A stretch of DNA of 64,000 bases from Streptomyces sp. WM6386 (lineage in GTDB: Bacteria; Actinomycetota; Actinomycetes; Streptomycetales; Streptomycetaceae), in NCBI RefSeq assembly GCF_000972385.1, contig NZ_JXTE01000036.1:20567-84566 (forward strand), read 5' to 3'. Below, one piece after another: positions 9,326-16,842 of the stretch (position 1 is its first letter; every line of letters begins with the position of its first letter). The position numbers and the translations under genes were made by a program. Under the pieces are notes generated by a model. The model was not told the origin of the DNA. It made no database searches and worked only from the letters and a program-made list of their open reading frames with translations.

Positions 9326-10051
9326 TCAGGCCTGTTTGGGCTGGATCTTCGCCAGCGCCGTCGTCACGTTCTCCTCCGTCGCCATCTTCGTGATGCCCAG
9401 GTCCGACAGCACGCCCTCGCCGTTCTCGAACTCCAGCAGGGCCAGCAGGATGTGTTCGGTGCCGACGTAGTTGTGGCCCAGGCGGAGGGCCTCGCGGAAG
9501 GTGAGTTCCAGGACCTTCTTGGCGTCCGAGCCGTAGGGGACGAGCTCCGGGGCCTCCTCGACAGCCGGTGGCAGTGCGGCGGTGGCGGCCTGGCGTACGA
9601 CGTCGAGGAGGACGCCCTGTGCGGTGATCGCCTTGGCGGCCAGGGCGCCCGGTTCGGCCAGCAGGCCGAGGACCAGGTGTTCGGGGCGGCCCTCGGCGTT
9701 GCGGGCGGCGACGGCCTCGTTGTGTGCGGCCATCACCGTGTTGCGGGCACGCGTCGTGAAGCGGCTGAAGTCCTGGCCGGCGCTGGGCTCGGCGCCCTCC
9801 TTCGGCACGAACCTCTTCTGCGCGGCCTGCCGCGTGACGCCCATGCTCCTGCCGATGTCCGTCCAGGAGGCGCCCGAGCGGCGGGCCTGGTCCACGAAGT
9901 GGCCGATCAGATGGTCGGCCACGTCACCGAGGTGGTCGGCTGCGATCACCGCGTCCTCGAGCTGGTCGAGCGGCTGGTCGTGGACCTTCTTGATGGCGGC
10001 GATGAGGTCGTCGAGGCGTACGGATGACGTGATGTTGGGGTTCGTCGTCAT
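9326..10051 (-). CDS. HTH/Clp N-domain fusion protein (putative DNA-binding Clp-N regulator)
   Basis: 241 residues. Residues about 1-85 end in a sigma-region-4-like helix-turn-helix (SWTDIGRSMGVTRQAAQKRF). The rest is two Clp N-terminal repeats like those of ClpC/ClpA (FTTRARNTVMAAHNEA...HLVLGLLAEPG, then LGHNYVGTEHILLALLEF). There is no AAA+ ATPase domain, so it cannot unfold proteins alone. It may bind substrates or ClpP-system partners while bound to DNA. The ATG has no ribosome site; the promoter places the transcript start at the A of the ATG, so translation is probably leaderless. Two palindromes on the promoter suggest autoregulation. Confidence 0.8.
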   Translation of the reverse strand: MTTNPNITSSVRLDDLIAAIKKVHDQPLDQLEDAVIAADHLGDVADHLIGHFVDQARRSGASWTDIGRSMGVTRQAAQKRFVPKEGAEPSAGQDFSRFTTRARNTVMAAHNEAVAARNAEGRPEHLVLGLLAEPGALAAKAITAQGVLLDVVRQAATAALPPAVEEAPELVPYGSDAKKVLELTFREALRLGHNYVGTEHILLALLEFENGEGVLSDLGITKMATEENVTTALAKIQPKQA

Positions 10052-10053
10052 GC

Positions 10054-10098
10054 GTCAACCGTAGGTTGACAGGCGCGGAGCGTCAACCTGTGGTTGAC
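10054..10098 (-). promoter_or_regulatory. Leaderless promoter covered by twin 17-bp palindromes
   Basis: Read on the minus strand: -35 TTGACG (10086-10081), a 17-base spacer, -10 TACGGT (10063-10058), six bases, then the ATG at 10051. GTCAACCGTAGGTTGAC (10054-10070) covers the -10 and GTCAACCTGTGGTTGAC (10082-10098) covers the -35. Centres are 28 bp apart. The layout is that of a repressor operator. Confidence 0.7.
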
Positions 10099-10108
10099 GC
10101 TCCGCGCC
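10072..10108. terminator. Perfect 17-bp stem, 3-base loop, after the LysE gene
   Basis: Arms 10072-10088 and 10092-10108 are perfect complements around TGT. It lies 18 bases past the LysE stop codon (minus strand), so it may end that transcript. It also contains the upstream palindrome and -35 box of the next gene, so terminator and operator share the same bases. Confidence 0.6.
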
Positions 10109-10126
10109 CTCCACGCGTGCGTGCCC

Positions 10127-10753
10127 CTACTTCGGCGACGCGGCCACCAATCGCACCGCCAGTCCCGTGAACACCGTCCCGCTGAAGATGTTGAGCCCCC
10201 GTGCCACCCGGCGGCTGCGCCGCAGCAGCGCGGAGAGCTTCCCGGAGAGCAGCCCGATCGAACCGTCCACCGTGAAGCCCATGACCGTGATCGTGAGCCC
10301 GAGGACCAGGAACTGCTCCCACACGTGCCCCATCTCGGGCGCCACGAACTGGGGCAGGAACGCCACGTTGAAGAGGATCACCTTGGGGTTGAGGAGGTTG
10401 GTCACGGCCCCCTGCCAGAACGCCCGCCGCATCCCCGGCCCGGTCACGGTCCCCTCGCCGATCGGCGAGCGGTCCCGGAACGCCTTCACCGCGAGGTACA
10501 GCAGATAGGCCGCGCCCGCCCAGCGCAGCACGTGGTACAGCGCCGGCAGGGCCAGGAACAGCGCCGAGAGTCCGAGCGCCGCGGCCACCGTGTGCACGAA
10601 CATCGCACAGGCCACCCCGAACGCCGCCATCACCCCCGCCGCGGGGCCACCACGTCCGCCCATCGCCACGATGAACATCATGTCGGGGCCGGGAGTCACA
10701 CAGAGCGCGAAAGCGGCCACGAGGAAGGCCGCGTAGAGAGACATGTCCACCAT
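10127..10753 (-). CDS. LysE/RhtB family amino-acid exporter
   Basis: 208 residues with about six membrane segments. The N-terminal FLVAAFALCVTPGPDMMFIV and the internal NLLNPKVILFNVAFLPQF match LysE-family signatures (the first membrane segment with TPGPD, and the NPK motif). The family exports amino acids or small metabolites across the cytoplasmic membrane by proton-coupled antiport; the substrate cannot be read here. The ATG at 10753 is chosen; an ATG nine bases downstream (10744) also fits. No clear ribosome site. Divergent from the DUF2786 gene across 65 bp. Confidence 0.85.
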   Translation of the reverse strand: MVDMSLYAAFLVAAFALCVTPGPDMMFIVAMGGRGGPAAGVMAAFGVACAMFVHTVAAALGLSALFLALPALYHVLRWAGAAYLLYLAVKAFRDRSPIGEGTVTGPGMRRAFWQGAVTNLLNPKVILFNVAFLPQFVAPEMGHVWEQFLVLGLTITVMGFTVDGSIGLLSGKLSALLRRSRRVARGLNIFSGTVFTGLAVRLVAASPK

Positions 10754-10818
10754 GCGGCCATGCTCGAAGCCCGCACGGGCGGCGGCACCCGAATTTCGGG
10801 GAGTGAGACGATCGCCCC

Positions 10819-11928
10819 GTGACCAGCAGCAGCGCCACCGGCACCGTCGACCGCGCCTTCGAGGCAGCCCTCTACACGGCCGCCGACTCCGCCCTCGACA
10901 CGGCCGCCTCCCTCCTCGCCGCCGACAGGACGGCCGACGCCGAACTCGACCGCCGGGGCCGGGAGTTCGTGGCGGCGGCCTGGCGGCGGGGCTGGCAGCC
11001 CGCCGACGTCGTACGGATCGTGCGGCGGGAGCTGGACGACGTACACGTATGTCTGGCATCGGCGCTGATCCACGCGCAGGCGCCCGACGACCGCGCGCGC
11101 GGCCCCCGCTGGCGGGCCCAGCTCGACGAGCTGACGGCCGACGCCCCGCCACAGGACCGTTTCTCCCGCGCCACCGCGGTCCTGGAGCTGTACCGTCTGC
11201 TGCTCCGCCTTCCAGCCCTGGAGTCCCTCGACGAGCCGGCCGGCCGCACAGCGCACCCCGAGTCCCGCATGCTCACCCGCATCCGCGCGCTGCTCGCGAA
11301 GGCGGAGGGGACGGACTACCCGGAGGAGGCGGAGGCGCTCAGCGCCAAGGCGCAGGAGCTGATGGCCCGGCACAGTGTCGACGAGGCGCTCCTGGACGCG
11401 CAGGCGCCCACCCACGACACCCCCGGCGCCTGCCGGATCGGGGTCGAACCGCCGTACGAGCAGGCCAAGGCGGTGCTGCTGGACGCGGTGGCGACGGCGA
11501 ACCACTGCCGGGCGGTGTGGAACGAACCGCTCGCCTTCTCCACGGTCGTCGGCTTCGAACCCGACCTGGAGGTGGTGGAGCTGCTCTACACCTCCCTGCT
11601 CGTCCAGGCCACGACGGCGATGACCAGGGCGGAGGCGACCCAGCGGGCGGGCGGCCGGAAGCGGACCAAGACCTTCCGGCAGTCCTTCCTCGCGGCCTAC
11701 GCCCACCGCGTGGGAGTCCGCCTGCGTGCCGCGGCCGAGAACCAGGTGAGCGAGGACCTGCTCCCGGTGCTCGCCACCCGCGAGGTCGCGGTCACCGGCC
11801 GCCTCGATCAGATGTTCCCGGAGACGACCACGACCCGGCTGCGCGGTGTCAGCGACGAGGCGGGCTGGGTCGAGGGCTCGGACGCGGCGGACCGTGCGCA
11901 GGTGAGGTCCCGACGGCCACTCGGCTAG
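10819..11928 (+). CDS. DUF2786 domain protein
   Basis: 369 residues from a GTG. The DUF2786 segment (about 150-195: MLTRIRALLAKAEGTDYPEEAEALSAKAQELMARHSVD) is clear; this short helical motif is found in phage and bacterial proteins of unknown role. The flanking parts are helical and charged, with no membrane segment. The C-terminal region (KRTKTFRQSFLAAYAHRVG) resembles the DUF7168 type of extension often paired with DUF2786. Its TAG stop shares CTAG with the TAG stop of the convergent lipoprotein gene. Confidence 0.75.
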   Translation: MTSSSATGTVDRAFEAALYTAADSALDTAASLLAADRTADAELDRRGREFVAAAWRRGWQPADVVRIVRRELDDVHVCLASALIHAQAPDDRARGPRWRAQLDELTADAPPQDRFSRATAVLELYRLLLRLPALESLDEPAGRTAHPESRMLTRIRALLAKAEGTDYPEEAEALSAKAQELMARHSVDEALLDAQAPTHDTPGACRIGVEPPYEQAKAVLLDAVATANHCRAVWNEPLAFSTVVGFEPDLEVVELLYTSLLVQATTAMTRAEATQRAGGRKRTKTFRQSFLAAYAHRVGVRLRAAAENQVSEDLLPVLATREVAVTGRLDQMFPETTTTRLRGVSDEAGWVEGSDAADRAQVRSRRPLG

Positions 11929-12449
11929 TCGCCGGACGTCTGGAACCCGCTCACCGAGGCGTCCGGGGTCTTCCCGTCGCTCTTCACCGCGACATCGCCG
12001 TACGACCACTTGAAGTCGTACGTCTCGGAGGAGCCGGGCAGGCTGAACTTCCCCTCCGACACGGCGAGGCTCTTGCTGCCGCCCGCCTCGCCCATGACGT
12101 AGGTGAGCGTGAAGGAGGTCGCGGCGCCCTTCGTGAGGGTCGTCTTCGTGGCCTTGGCGGACGGGTCCGGCTCGACGGCGACCGTGCCGAGGGTGACGGA
12201 GGGCAGGCCGTCGAGGGTGCACTTGGCGCCGCTGTCGTTGGTGATCGTGACGGGCACGTTGCCGGTGTCCCCGACGGCGGGGGCGGCGTTGGCGGGCCCG
12301 ACCTGCACCGTCATCGCGCCGATCGCGCAGGCGGTGACGCCCTTGGGGCTGCTCGTGGCGGCCTTGTCCTTGGTGTCCCCGTCGTCGGAGCAGGCGGTCA
12401 GCGTCAGGGCCGCGGTGAGGACGGCGGCGGCGAGGGGAAGGGCGCGCAT
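11925..12449 (-). CDS. DUF4232-like secreted lipoprotein
   Basis: 174 residues. A lipoprotein signal peptide (MRALPLAAAVLTAALTLTAC, Cys20 as lipidation site) is followed by a Ser/Asp/Lys-rich spacer and a beta-rich domain with two Cys (CAIGAMTVQVG...CTLDGLPSVTL), the pattern of DUF4232. Exported and anchored outside the membrane; function unknown. The ATG at 12449 is chosen because it begins the signal peptide and has AAGGAC upstream. An in-frame ATG at 12491 would put 14 extra residues before it. Confidence 0.8.
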   Translation of the reverse strand: MRALPLAAAVLTAALTLTACSDDGDTKDKAATSSPKGVTACAIGAMTVQVGPANAAPAVGDTGNVPVTITNDSGAKCTLDGLPSVTLGTVAVEPDPSAKATKTTLTKGAATSFTLTYVMGEAGGSKSLAVSEGKFSLPGSSETYDFKWSYGDVAVKSDGKTPDASVSGFQTSGD

Positions 12450-12529
12450 GAGGGGTCCTTGAGTGCTCAGGTGCTGCGTGAAGGCGTGCATGGATCATCA
12501 CGCACGAAGCGGGGAATCCGTGACGAGGA

Positions 12530-13063
12530 TCAGCCCAGGCTCGCCGTCGGCAGCCCGGAGGGCAGCTGGCCGCCCTCCGACTTCGTGTACGTCTCCGTGC
12601 CCAGACCGCCGTCCCACGTCACCTTGAGGCCGGTCCTGCTCACGGAGTCGACCATTCCGGTCTGTCGGTCCTTGCTGCCGTCCGTGCACTTGAGGCGGAT
12701 CATCTGCATGCCGTCCTCCTCGCCCGCGGTCCCGCTGCAGATGGTCCCGCCGGTCGCGAAGAGCCCGGCCTCCGTGCCGTTGACCATCAGCACCACGGCC
12801 TTGCCCTTGGTGGTGGCGAGCCAGCTGCCCGCGAGTTCGTCCGAGGCGGAGGCGGAGGCCGACGAGGAATCCGACCCGCCGGTCCCGCCTCCCGTGTCCG
12901 CGGTCGCCGTCGGCGACGCACCGGTGCTCGGCGTCGACTTGTCGTCGGAGCCGCCGTCCCCGCTGCACGCGGTCAGCGCGAGTACGCCCGCCAGGGTCGC
13001 GGCGGCCGCCGCGACCCGCACCCGCCGGTGTGACGTGGTGCGCGAGAAGATCGCCGAAGTCAC
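12530..13063 (-). CDS. Putative lipoprotein
   Basis: 177 residues. An Arg-rich n-region, a hydrophobic core and a LALTAC lipobox (Cys33) are followed by a Ser/Thr/Gly-rich linker of about 40 residues and a small beta-rich domain (LAGSWLATTKGKAVVLMV onward) with two Cys. Probably anchored on the outer face of the membrane. I do not recognise a named family; the beta domain loosely resembles ligand-binding lipocalin-like sheets, which is only a guess. It lies beside the DUF4232-type lipoprotein in the same orientation. Confidence 0.75.
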   Translation of the reverse strand: MTSAIFSRTTSHRRVRVAAAAATLAGVLALTACSGDGGSDDKSTPSTGASPTATADTGGGTGGSDSSSASASASDELAGSWLATTKGKAVVLMVNGTEAGLFATGGTICSGTAGEEDGMQMIRLKCTDGSKDRQTGMVDSVSRTGLKVTWDGGLGTETYTKSEGGQLPSGLPTASLG

Positions 13064-13107
13064 TGGAGGCTCCTAGCTGTAGCGGTCGACGCAACGACCG
13101 CAGCAAG

Positions 13108-13413
13108 CTACCAGGAGGACTTGCGGACCCCCGGAAGGTACCCGGCGTGCGCCTGCTCCCGTAGGCCGACGCGAGAGAGGCCGAAGGCGCGGTAGTAGCC
13201 GCGAGGCCGCCCGTCCACCTGGTCCCGGTTGCGTACGCGCGTGGCGCTGGCGTCCCGTGGCTGGCGGTTCAACTCCTGCTGTGCGGCGATCCGTTCGGCA
13301 TCCGTGGAGGACGGGCGCCGGATGATCTCCTTCAGCTCGGCGCGGCGCTCGGCGTACCGGGCGACGATCTCCTGCCGCTTCTCGTTCTTCGCGATCTTGC
13401 TCTTCTTCGCCAT
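13108..13413 (-). CDS. rpsN: 30S ribosomal protein S14, zinc-independent paralogue
   Basis: 101 residues ([20 protein letters not shown]...[31 protein letters not shown]). It has no CxxC pairs, so it is the long, zinc-free (C-minus) form of S14 that can replace the zinc-binding form during zinc shortage. It is 13 bases downstream of the L28 gene, in one minus-strand operon led by the Zur-type box at 13698. Spelled rpsN or rpsN2 in related genomes. Confidence 0.95.
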   Translation of the reverse strand: MAKKSKIAKNEKRQEIVARYAERRAELKEIIRRPSSTDAERIAAQQELNRQPRDASATRVRNRDQVDGRPRGYYRAFGLSRVGLREQAHAGYLPGVRKSSW

Positions 13414-13426
13414 GCCGGTTCCTCCC

Positions 13427-13663
13427 TCAGACCCGCACCCCGCGCGCGCGGATCCGCGCCACGGCTGCCTCGATACCGATCGTGTCGACGGTCTTGATCC
13501 CCTTCGTGCTCAGCCGCAGCCGGACGTTGCGGCCCTCGCTGGGCAGCCAGTAGCGCTTGGACTGGATGTTGGGGTCGAAGCGGCGCGAAGTGCGCCGGTG
13601 GGAGTGGGAGATGCGGTTGCCGAAGCCGGGCTGGGCGCCGGTCAGCATGCAGTGGGCGGACAC
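13427..13663 (-). CDS. rpmB: 50S ribosomal protein L28, alternative paralogue
   Basis: 78 residues ([20 protein letters not shown]...[19 protein letters not shown]). One Cys remains near the N-terminus, but the zinc ribbon cysteines are missing, so this is the C-minus form. First gene of the minus-strand arm, divergent from the L33 gene across 62 bp that holds the zinc-responsive box. Confidence 0.93.
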   Translation of the reverse strand: MSAHCMLTGAQPGFGNRISHSHRRTSRRFDPNIQSKRYWLPSEGRNVRLRLSTKGIKTVDTIGIEAAVARIRARGVRV

Positions 13664-13697
13664 GGGTGATGCACCTCTCTCGAAGCGGTTGTGTAAA

Positions 13698-13712
13698 TGG
13701 AATTCATTTTCA
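13698..13712. promoter_or_regulatory. Zur-type box between divergent rpmB and rpmG
   Basis: TGGAATTCATTTTCA fits TG-N-AA-N5-TT-N-CA, the inverted-repeat pattern of Streptomyces Zur sites as I recall it. It is an AT-rich island in a GC-rich window and lies centrally between the two divergent arms of the alternative ribosomal protein genes. Zinc-bound Zur would repress both arms. Confidence 0.75.
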
Positions 13713-13725
13713 GTAAGGTACCAGC

Positions 13726-13890
13726 ATGGCTCGCAACGAACTCCGCCCGGTCATCAAGCTCCGGTCCACGGCGGGGACCGGCTTCACCTACGTCACCCGC
13801 AAGAACCGCCGCAACGACCCGGACCGTATGACGCTCCGCAAGTACGACCCGGTCGCCCGCCGCCACGTCGACTTCCGAGAGGAGCGCTGA
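13726..13890 (+). CDS. rpmG: 50S ribosomal protein L33, zinc-independent paralogue
   Basis: 54 residues ([19 protein letters not shown]...[17 protein letters not shown]). The two CxxC pairs of zinc-binding L33 are absent, so this is the C-minus form. It starts the plus-strand arm of the zinc-shortage cluster, 13 bases after the Zur-type box, and is followed after eight bases by rpmE. Length is normal for L33. Confidence 0.95.
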   Translation: MARNELRPVIKLRSTAGTGFTYVTRKNRRNDPDRMTLRKYDPVARRHVDFREER

Positions 13891-13898
13891 CCACCGCC

Positions 13899-14147
13899 AT
13901 GCGCAACGGAATCCACCCCTCCTACGGCCCGGTCGTCTTCCGGGACCGTGCCGCGGACTACACCTTCCTGACCCGCTCGACGATGACGAGCGAGAAGACG
14001 ATCGAGTGGGAGGACGGCCACACCTACCCGGTCGTCGACGTCGAGATCTCGAACGTCAGCCACCCCTTCTACACCGGCACCGCGCGCGTGCTGGACACCG
14101 CCGGACGCGTGGAGCGCTTCGAGCGCCGGTACGGGAAGAACGGCTGA
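13899..14147 (+). CDS. rpmE: 50S ribosomal protein L31 type B
   Basis: 82 residues ([20 protein letters not shown]...[21 protein letters not shown]). Type B L31 lacks the zinc-binding CxxC motif. In zinc-starved cells it replaces type A L31 and releases its zinc. It sits between L33 and the MRF-like gene; its TGA overlaps the next ATG by one base, so translation is probably coupled. Confidence 0.95.
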   Translation: MRNGIHPSYGPVVFRDRAADYTFLTRSTMTSEKTIEWEDGHTYPVVDVEISNVSHPFYTGTARVLDTAGRVERFERRYGKNG

Positions 14148-15325
14148 TGCTCTCCGTCGTGATCGTCGGCGGGCTGCACGCCGACGCCCGCAAGGCGGCC
14201 GTCGAGCGGCTGCTCGCCGACGTGCCGGGCAGCGTCGTCCTCCACCACGACCTGGCTACGGCCGCGGCGGGCACGGTCGTACGGACCATCCGTGACGCCT
14301 CCGGGATCCTCGCCGCGGGGGAGGCGCCCCTGGTCAACGACTGCGCGTGCTGTGCGCTGCGCGAGGACCTGGTGCCGGAGCTGCGCCGGCTGGCCGACGA
14401 CGGTCTCACGCGGCTCGCGGTCGTCGAGCTGTGGGACTCGGTGGAGCCCAAGGCCATGGCCGAGGTCGTCACGGCCGGCGGGCTCACCGTCACCGGCGTC
14501 ATCACCGCCGTCGACCCGGCGCTGGTCCTGCCGTACCTGGGCAACGGCGACGACCTCGCCGAACGCGGCCTCGCCGCTGCCGCCACCGACCAGCGCACGG
14601 TCGCCGACACCTTCGCCCGCCAGCTGGAGTACGCCCCCGTCCTCGCCGTGGCCGACTCGGAGGCGGCCGACGACGAGGACCGCGAGCTGCTCGCGCAACT
14701 GCATCCGACGGCCCGCCAGGTCCCGATCGGCCACGCCGGCCCGGGCGTAGAGCCCGGTGTGCGAGCCGATGCGCAGGCCTGCGCACGCTCGCCGTTGGCG
14801 GCGGCCGCCCTCGCCGGCTTCGACGTGGAGGCCGCGGCCGCCGCCCAGCACCCCGCCTGTGCCCTCCTTCCCGCCGAGGCGGATGCCCACGGTGTCTCCA
14901 CGCTGGTCTGGCACCGGTACCGCCCCTTCCATCCGGAGCGGCTGTACGAGGCGCTGGAGGACATCACCTGTGCGGCCGCCCGCAGCCGTGGCCGGTTCTG
15001 GCTGGCCGACAAGCCGGACGTGCTGCTGCACTGGGACGCGGCCGGCGGAGCGCTGTGCGTGGAGAGCGCGGGCCCCTGGCTCGCCTCCCTGCCGGACGCC
15101 GCCTGGGAGATGGTCCCGCCGGTGCGCCGGGCCGCCGCGGCGATGGACTGGCACCCCGAGCACGGCGACTGCTGCCAGCACCTGGTGTTCACGTCGCCCG
15201 CCCTCGACCGCGACGGCCTCGAACGGCTGCTGGAGCACTGCCTGCTCACCGACACCGAGTACGCCGCGGGCCGCGACGCCTGGAAGCGGTTGCCGCCCGC
15301 CTTCGACACCCTCCTGGAGGTCTGA
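14147..15325 (+). CDS. CobW/COG0523-family MRF-like protein with degenerate GTPase motifs
   Basis: 392 residues within the C-minus ribosomal operon, the position of mycobacterial mrf, which recruits a hibernation factor to zinc-starved ribosomes. The CobW C-terminal domain ([16 protein letters not shown]...[15 protein letters not shown]) and the metal-binding CACC motif ([12 protein letters not shown], near residue 66) are present. The first strand reads [14 protein letters not shown] where a GxxxxGK[ST] P-loop is expected, and no NKxD motif is visible. Metal binding and recruitment may survive without GTP hydrolysis. MRF orthology rests on context. Confidence 0.8.
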   Translation: MLSVVIVGGLHADARKAAVERLLADVPGSVVLHHDLATAAAGTVVRTIRDASGILAAGEAPLVNDCACCALREDLVPELRRLADDGLTRLAVVELWDSVEPKAMAEVVTAGGLTVTGVITAVDPALVLPYLGNGDDLAERGLAAAATDQRTVADTFARQLEYAPVLAVADSEAADDEDRELLAQLHPTARQVPIGHAGPGVEPGVRADAQACARSPLAAAALAGFDVEAAAAAQHPACALLPAEADAHGVSTLVWHRYRPFHPERLYEALEDITCAAARSRGRFWLADKPDVLLHWDAAGGALCVESAGPWLASLPDAAWEMVPPVRRAAAAMDWHPEHGDCCQHLVFTSPALDRDGLERLLEHCLLTDTEYAAGRDAWKRLPPAFDTLLEV

Positions 15326-15330
15326 CCCGC

Positions 15331-15564
15331 ATGCCCCGCAAGCCCGAGCGCAAGCCCGCCAAGAACCGTCCCAACCCGCTGGACCAGGCGAAGATCACAT
15401 ACATCGACTACAAGGACACCGATCTGCTGCGGAAGTTCATCTCCGACCGCGGCAAGATCCGCAGCCGCCGGGTCACCCGCGTCACGTCCCAGCAGCAGCG
15501 CCGGCTGGCCCGCGCCATCAAGAACGCCCGGGAGATGGCACTGTTGCCGTACGGCAACCGCTGA
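15331..15564 (+). CDS. rpsR: 30S ribosomal protein S18, alternative paralogue
   Basis: 77 residues with the S18 core ([22 protein letters not shown]...[20 protein letters not shown]) and no zinc-binding cysteines. It is the last gene of the plus-strand arm, five bases after the MRF-like gene, and is followed by a strong hairpin. Replaces the zinc-binding S18 when zinc is short, by family knowledge. Confidence 0.95.
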   Translation: MPRKPERKPAKNRPNPLDQAKITYIDYKDTDLLRKFISDRGKIRSRRVTRVTSQQQRRLARAIKNAREMALLPYGNR

Positions 15565-15581
15565 TCGCCCGCCCCTTCCGA

Positions 15582-15614
15582 GGCCCCGGCGTGGACACGG
15601 TCCATGCCGGGGCC
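15582..15614 (+). terminator. Terminator hairpin after rpsR
   Basis: A 15-bp stem (15582-15596 with 15600-15614) has one G-U type mismatch and a three-base ACG loop. It begins 17 bases after the rpsR stop and is followed by GAACTTTG. Probably ends the zinc-response operon. Confidence 0.75.
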
Positions 15615-15881
15615 GAACTTTGCCTCCGCACGATTTGGGTGAAGCTTGGAACACAACAGGCGCGGTACGCGTCTATTCCTCATGCACGAGGGGGTTCGGC
15701 CCAGATGCCGAGGTGCCGGGGGAACGTATCCGGCGCCCCGTACGTCACATCTGTAACCACAGGACCACCCCGCGTGCACGTGCATCTGCTCATGCATCTG
15801 CACGTGAACAGAGCTATGATCCGGACCAGTTGACCACTGCATCAATGGCCCTGAAGCCACCGCACCACCGGGGAGCGACCT
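15615..15881. other. Region upstream of DUF397
   Basis: 267 bases without a gene. It holds the direct-repeat element at 15774-15806 and a good -10 box TATGAT at 15815-15820. I see nothing else of note. Confidence 0.5.
15774..15806 (+). promoter_or_regulatory. DUF397 promoter element shared with the HATPase promoter
   Basis: GTGCACGTGCATCTGC (15774-15789) is followed by TGCATCTGCACGTG (15793-15806). TGCATCTGC thus occurs twice, 12 bp apart. The -10 box TATGAT follows at 15815, so the element covers the -35 position. A nearly identical element lies in front of the HATPase gene at 16812-16842. Confidence 0.65.
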
Positions 15882-16136
15882 GTGGACCACGACGTGTACA
15901 ACGACGTGTACAACGGCATGGCAGCCACGGAGCTGAACGGGGTGGCCTGGCAGAAGAGCCGGCACAGCAACTCGCAGGGTTCCTGCGTGGAGTTCGCACG
16001 CCTCCCCGACGGAGGCGTGGCCATGCGCAACTCCCGGTTCCCCGACGGTCCGGCGCTCGTCTACACGCGCGCCGAGATAGAGGCGATGCTGCTCGGGGTG
16101 AAGGACGGCGAGTTCGACCACCTCGTAGTGGGCTGA
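15882..16136 (+). CDS. DUF397 domain small protein
   Basis: 84 residues from a GTG with GGGGAG upstream. The DUF397 core is clear: WQKSRHSNSQGSCVEFARL, then GGVAMRNSRFPDGPALVYT. Streptomyces genomes carry many of these next to DUF5753 XRE regulators and RsbW-like HATPase genes, the whiJ/abaA type of set; the small protein is thought to be an antagonist or partner of the XRE protein. Here it is convergent with the HATPase gene rather than directly behind the XRE gene. Confidence 0.9.
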   Translation: MDHDVYNDVYNGMAATELNGVAWQKSRHSNSQGSCVEFARLPDGGVAMRNSRFPDGPALVYTRAEIEAMLLGVKDGEFDHLVVG

Positions 16137-16242
16137 CGTTCGGGGGTCGGCGCCCCGTCACAGCGCGCAGGACTCAGGGCGATCGACGCCTCACGCCCCG
16201 TGACGCGCGTAGAACCGTGGCGTCGAAAAACGCCGTGGTGCC

Positions 16243-16740
16243 TCACTCGGCGGACTGCAGGCGGAACAGTGCCCAGACGACCTTGCCGTTGAGCGTGCCC
16301 GCGAGCGGATGCCAACCCCAGCCGTCCGCGAAGGAGTCGACGAGGAACAGGCCCCGCCCGGACTCCGCCGAGAAGTCGTCCGAGTCGCGCGCGACCGGAC
16401 TGTCGTGGCTGGGATCGCGCACCGCGCACACCAGTCGCTCCGTCCAGCGCATCAGATGCAGTCGCACGGGCGGAACGTGTTCGGCTGTGTGTCCGTTGCT
16501 CGTCGGCAGACCGTGACGCAGGGCGTTGGTGACCAGTTCGGAGACGACCAGACAGACGTCGTCGAAGCGGTCGCCTATGTCCCACTGGTCGAGCGTTCTG
16601 CGGGTGAACTGCCGCGCCTCGCGCACCGCTTCGTAGCGGGCGGGCAGAGCACAGGAGGCGGCGTTGGACACGGCCGCGGGATCCAGCGGCGGAAGGCCCT
16701 GCCGTAACGGCTCGAGCATGGTCGATCCATTCGTCCCCAT
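16243..16740 (-). CDS. RsbW-like ATP-binding (HATPase) regulatory protein
   Basis: 165 residues. It has the N box (CLVVSELVTNALRHG), a G1-type segment (CAVRDPSHDSP) and G2 (SGRGLFLVDSFADGWGW) of GHKL ATPases of the anti-sigma-factor kinase class. No sensor domain. Forms a set with the divergent XRE regulator and the convergent DUF397 gene. The ATG at 16740 has GGGAG eight bases upstream. The frame stays open further upstream (to 16956), but that extension would translate the repeat element and has no ribosome site. Confidence 0.88.
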   Translation of the reverse strand: MGTNGSTMLEPLRQGLPPLDPAAVSNAASCALPARYEAVREARQFTRRTLDQWDIGDRFDDVCLVVSELVTNALRHGLPTSNGHTAEHVPPVRLHLMRWTERLVCAVRDPSHDSPVARDSDDFSAESGRGLFLVDSFADGWGWHPLAGTLNGKVVWALFRLQSAE

Positions 16741-16811
16741 GCGAGGCACTCCCGGAGGTTCGCGGTCGTTGCGATGCAGCGGTTGCGCGGGACCATGGTT
16801 TCGGATGAGGA

Positions 16812-16842
16812 GTGCAGATGCAAGGTGCAGATGCACGTGCAC
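16812..16842 (-). promoter_or_regulatory. HATPase promoter element matching the DUF397 element
   Basis: On the minus strand it begins GTGCACGTGCATCTGC (16842-16827) and ends TTGCATCTGCAC (16823-16812). TGCATCTGC occurs twice, 13 bp apart. The element ends 72 bp before the ATG; the DUF397 copy ends 76 bp before its GTG. CATGGT lies where a weak -10 would be. Confidence 0.65.
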
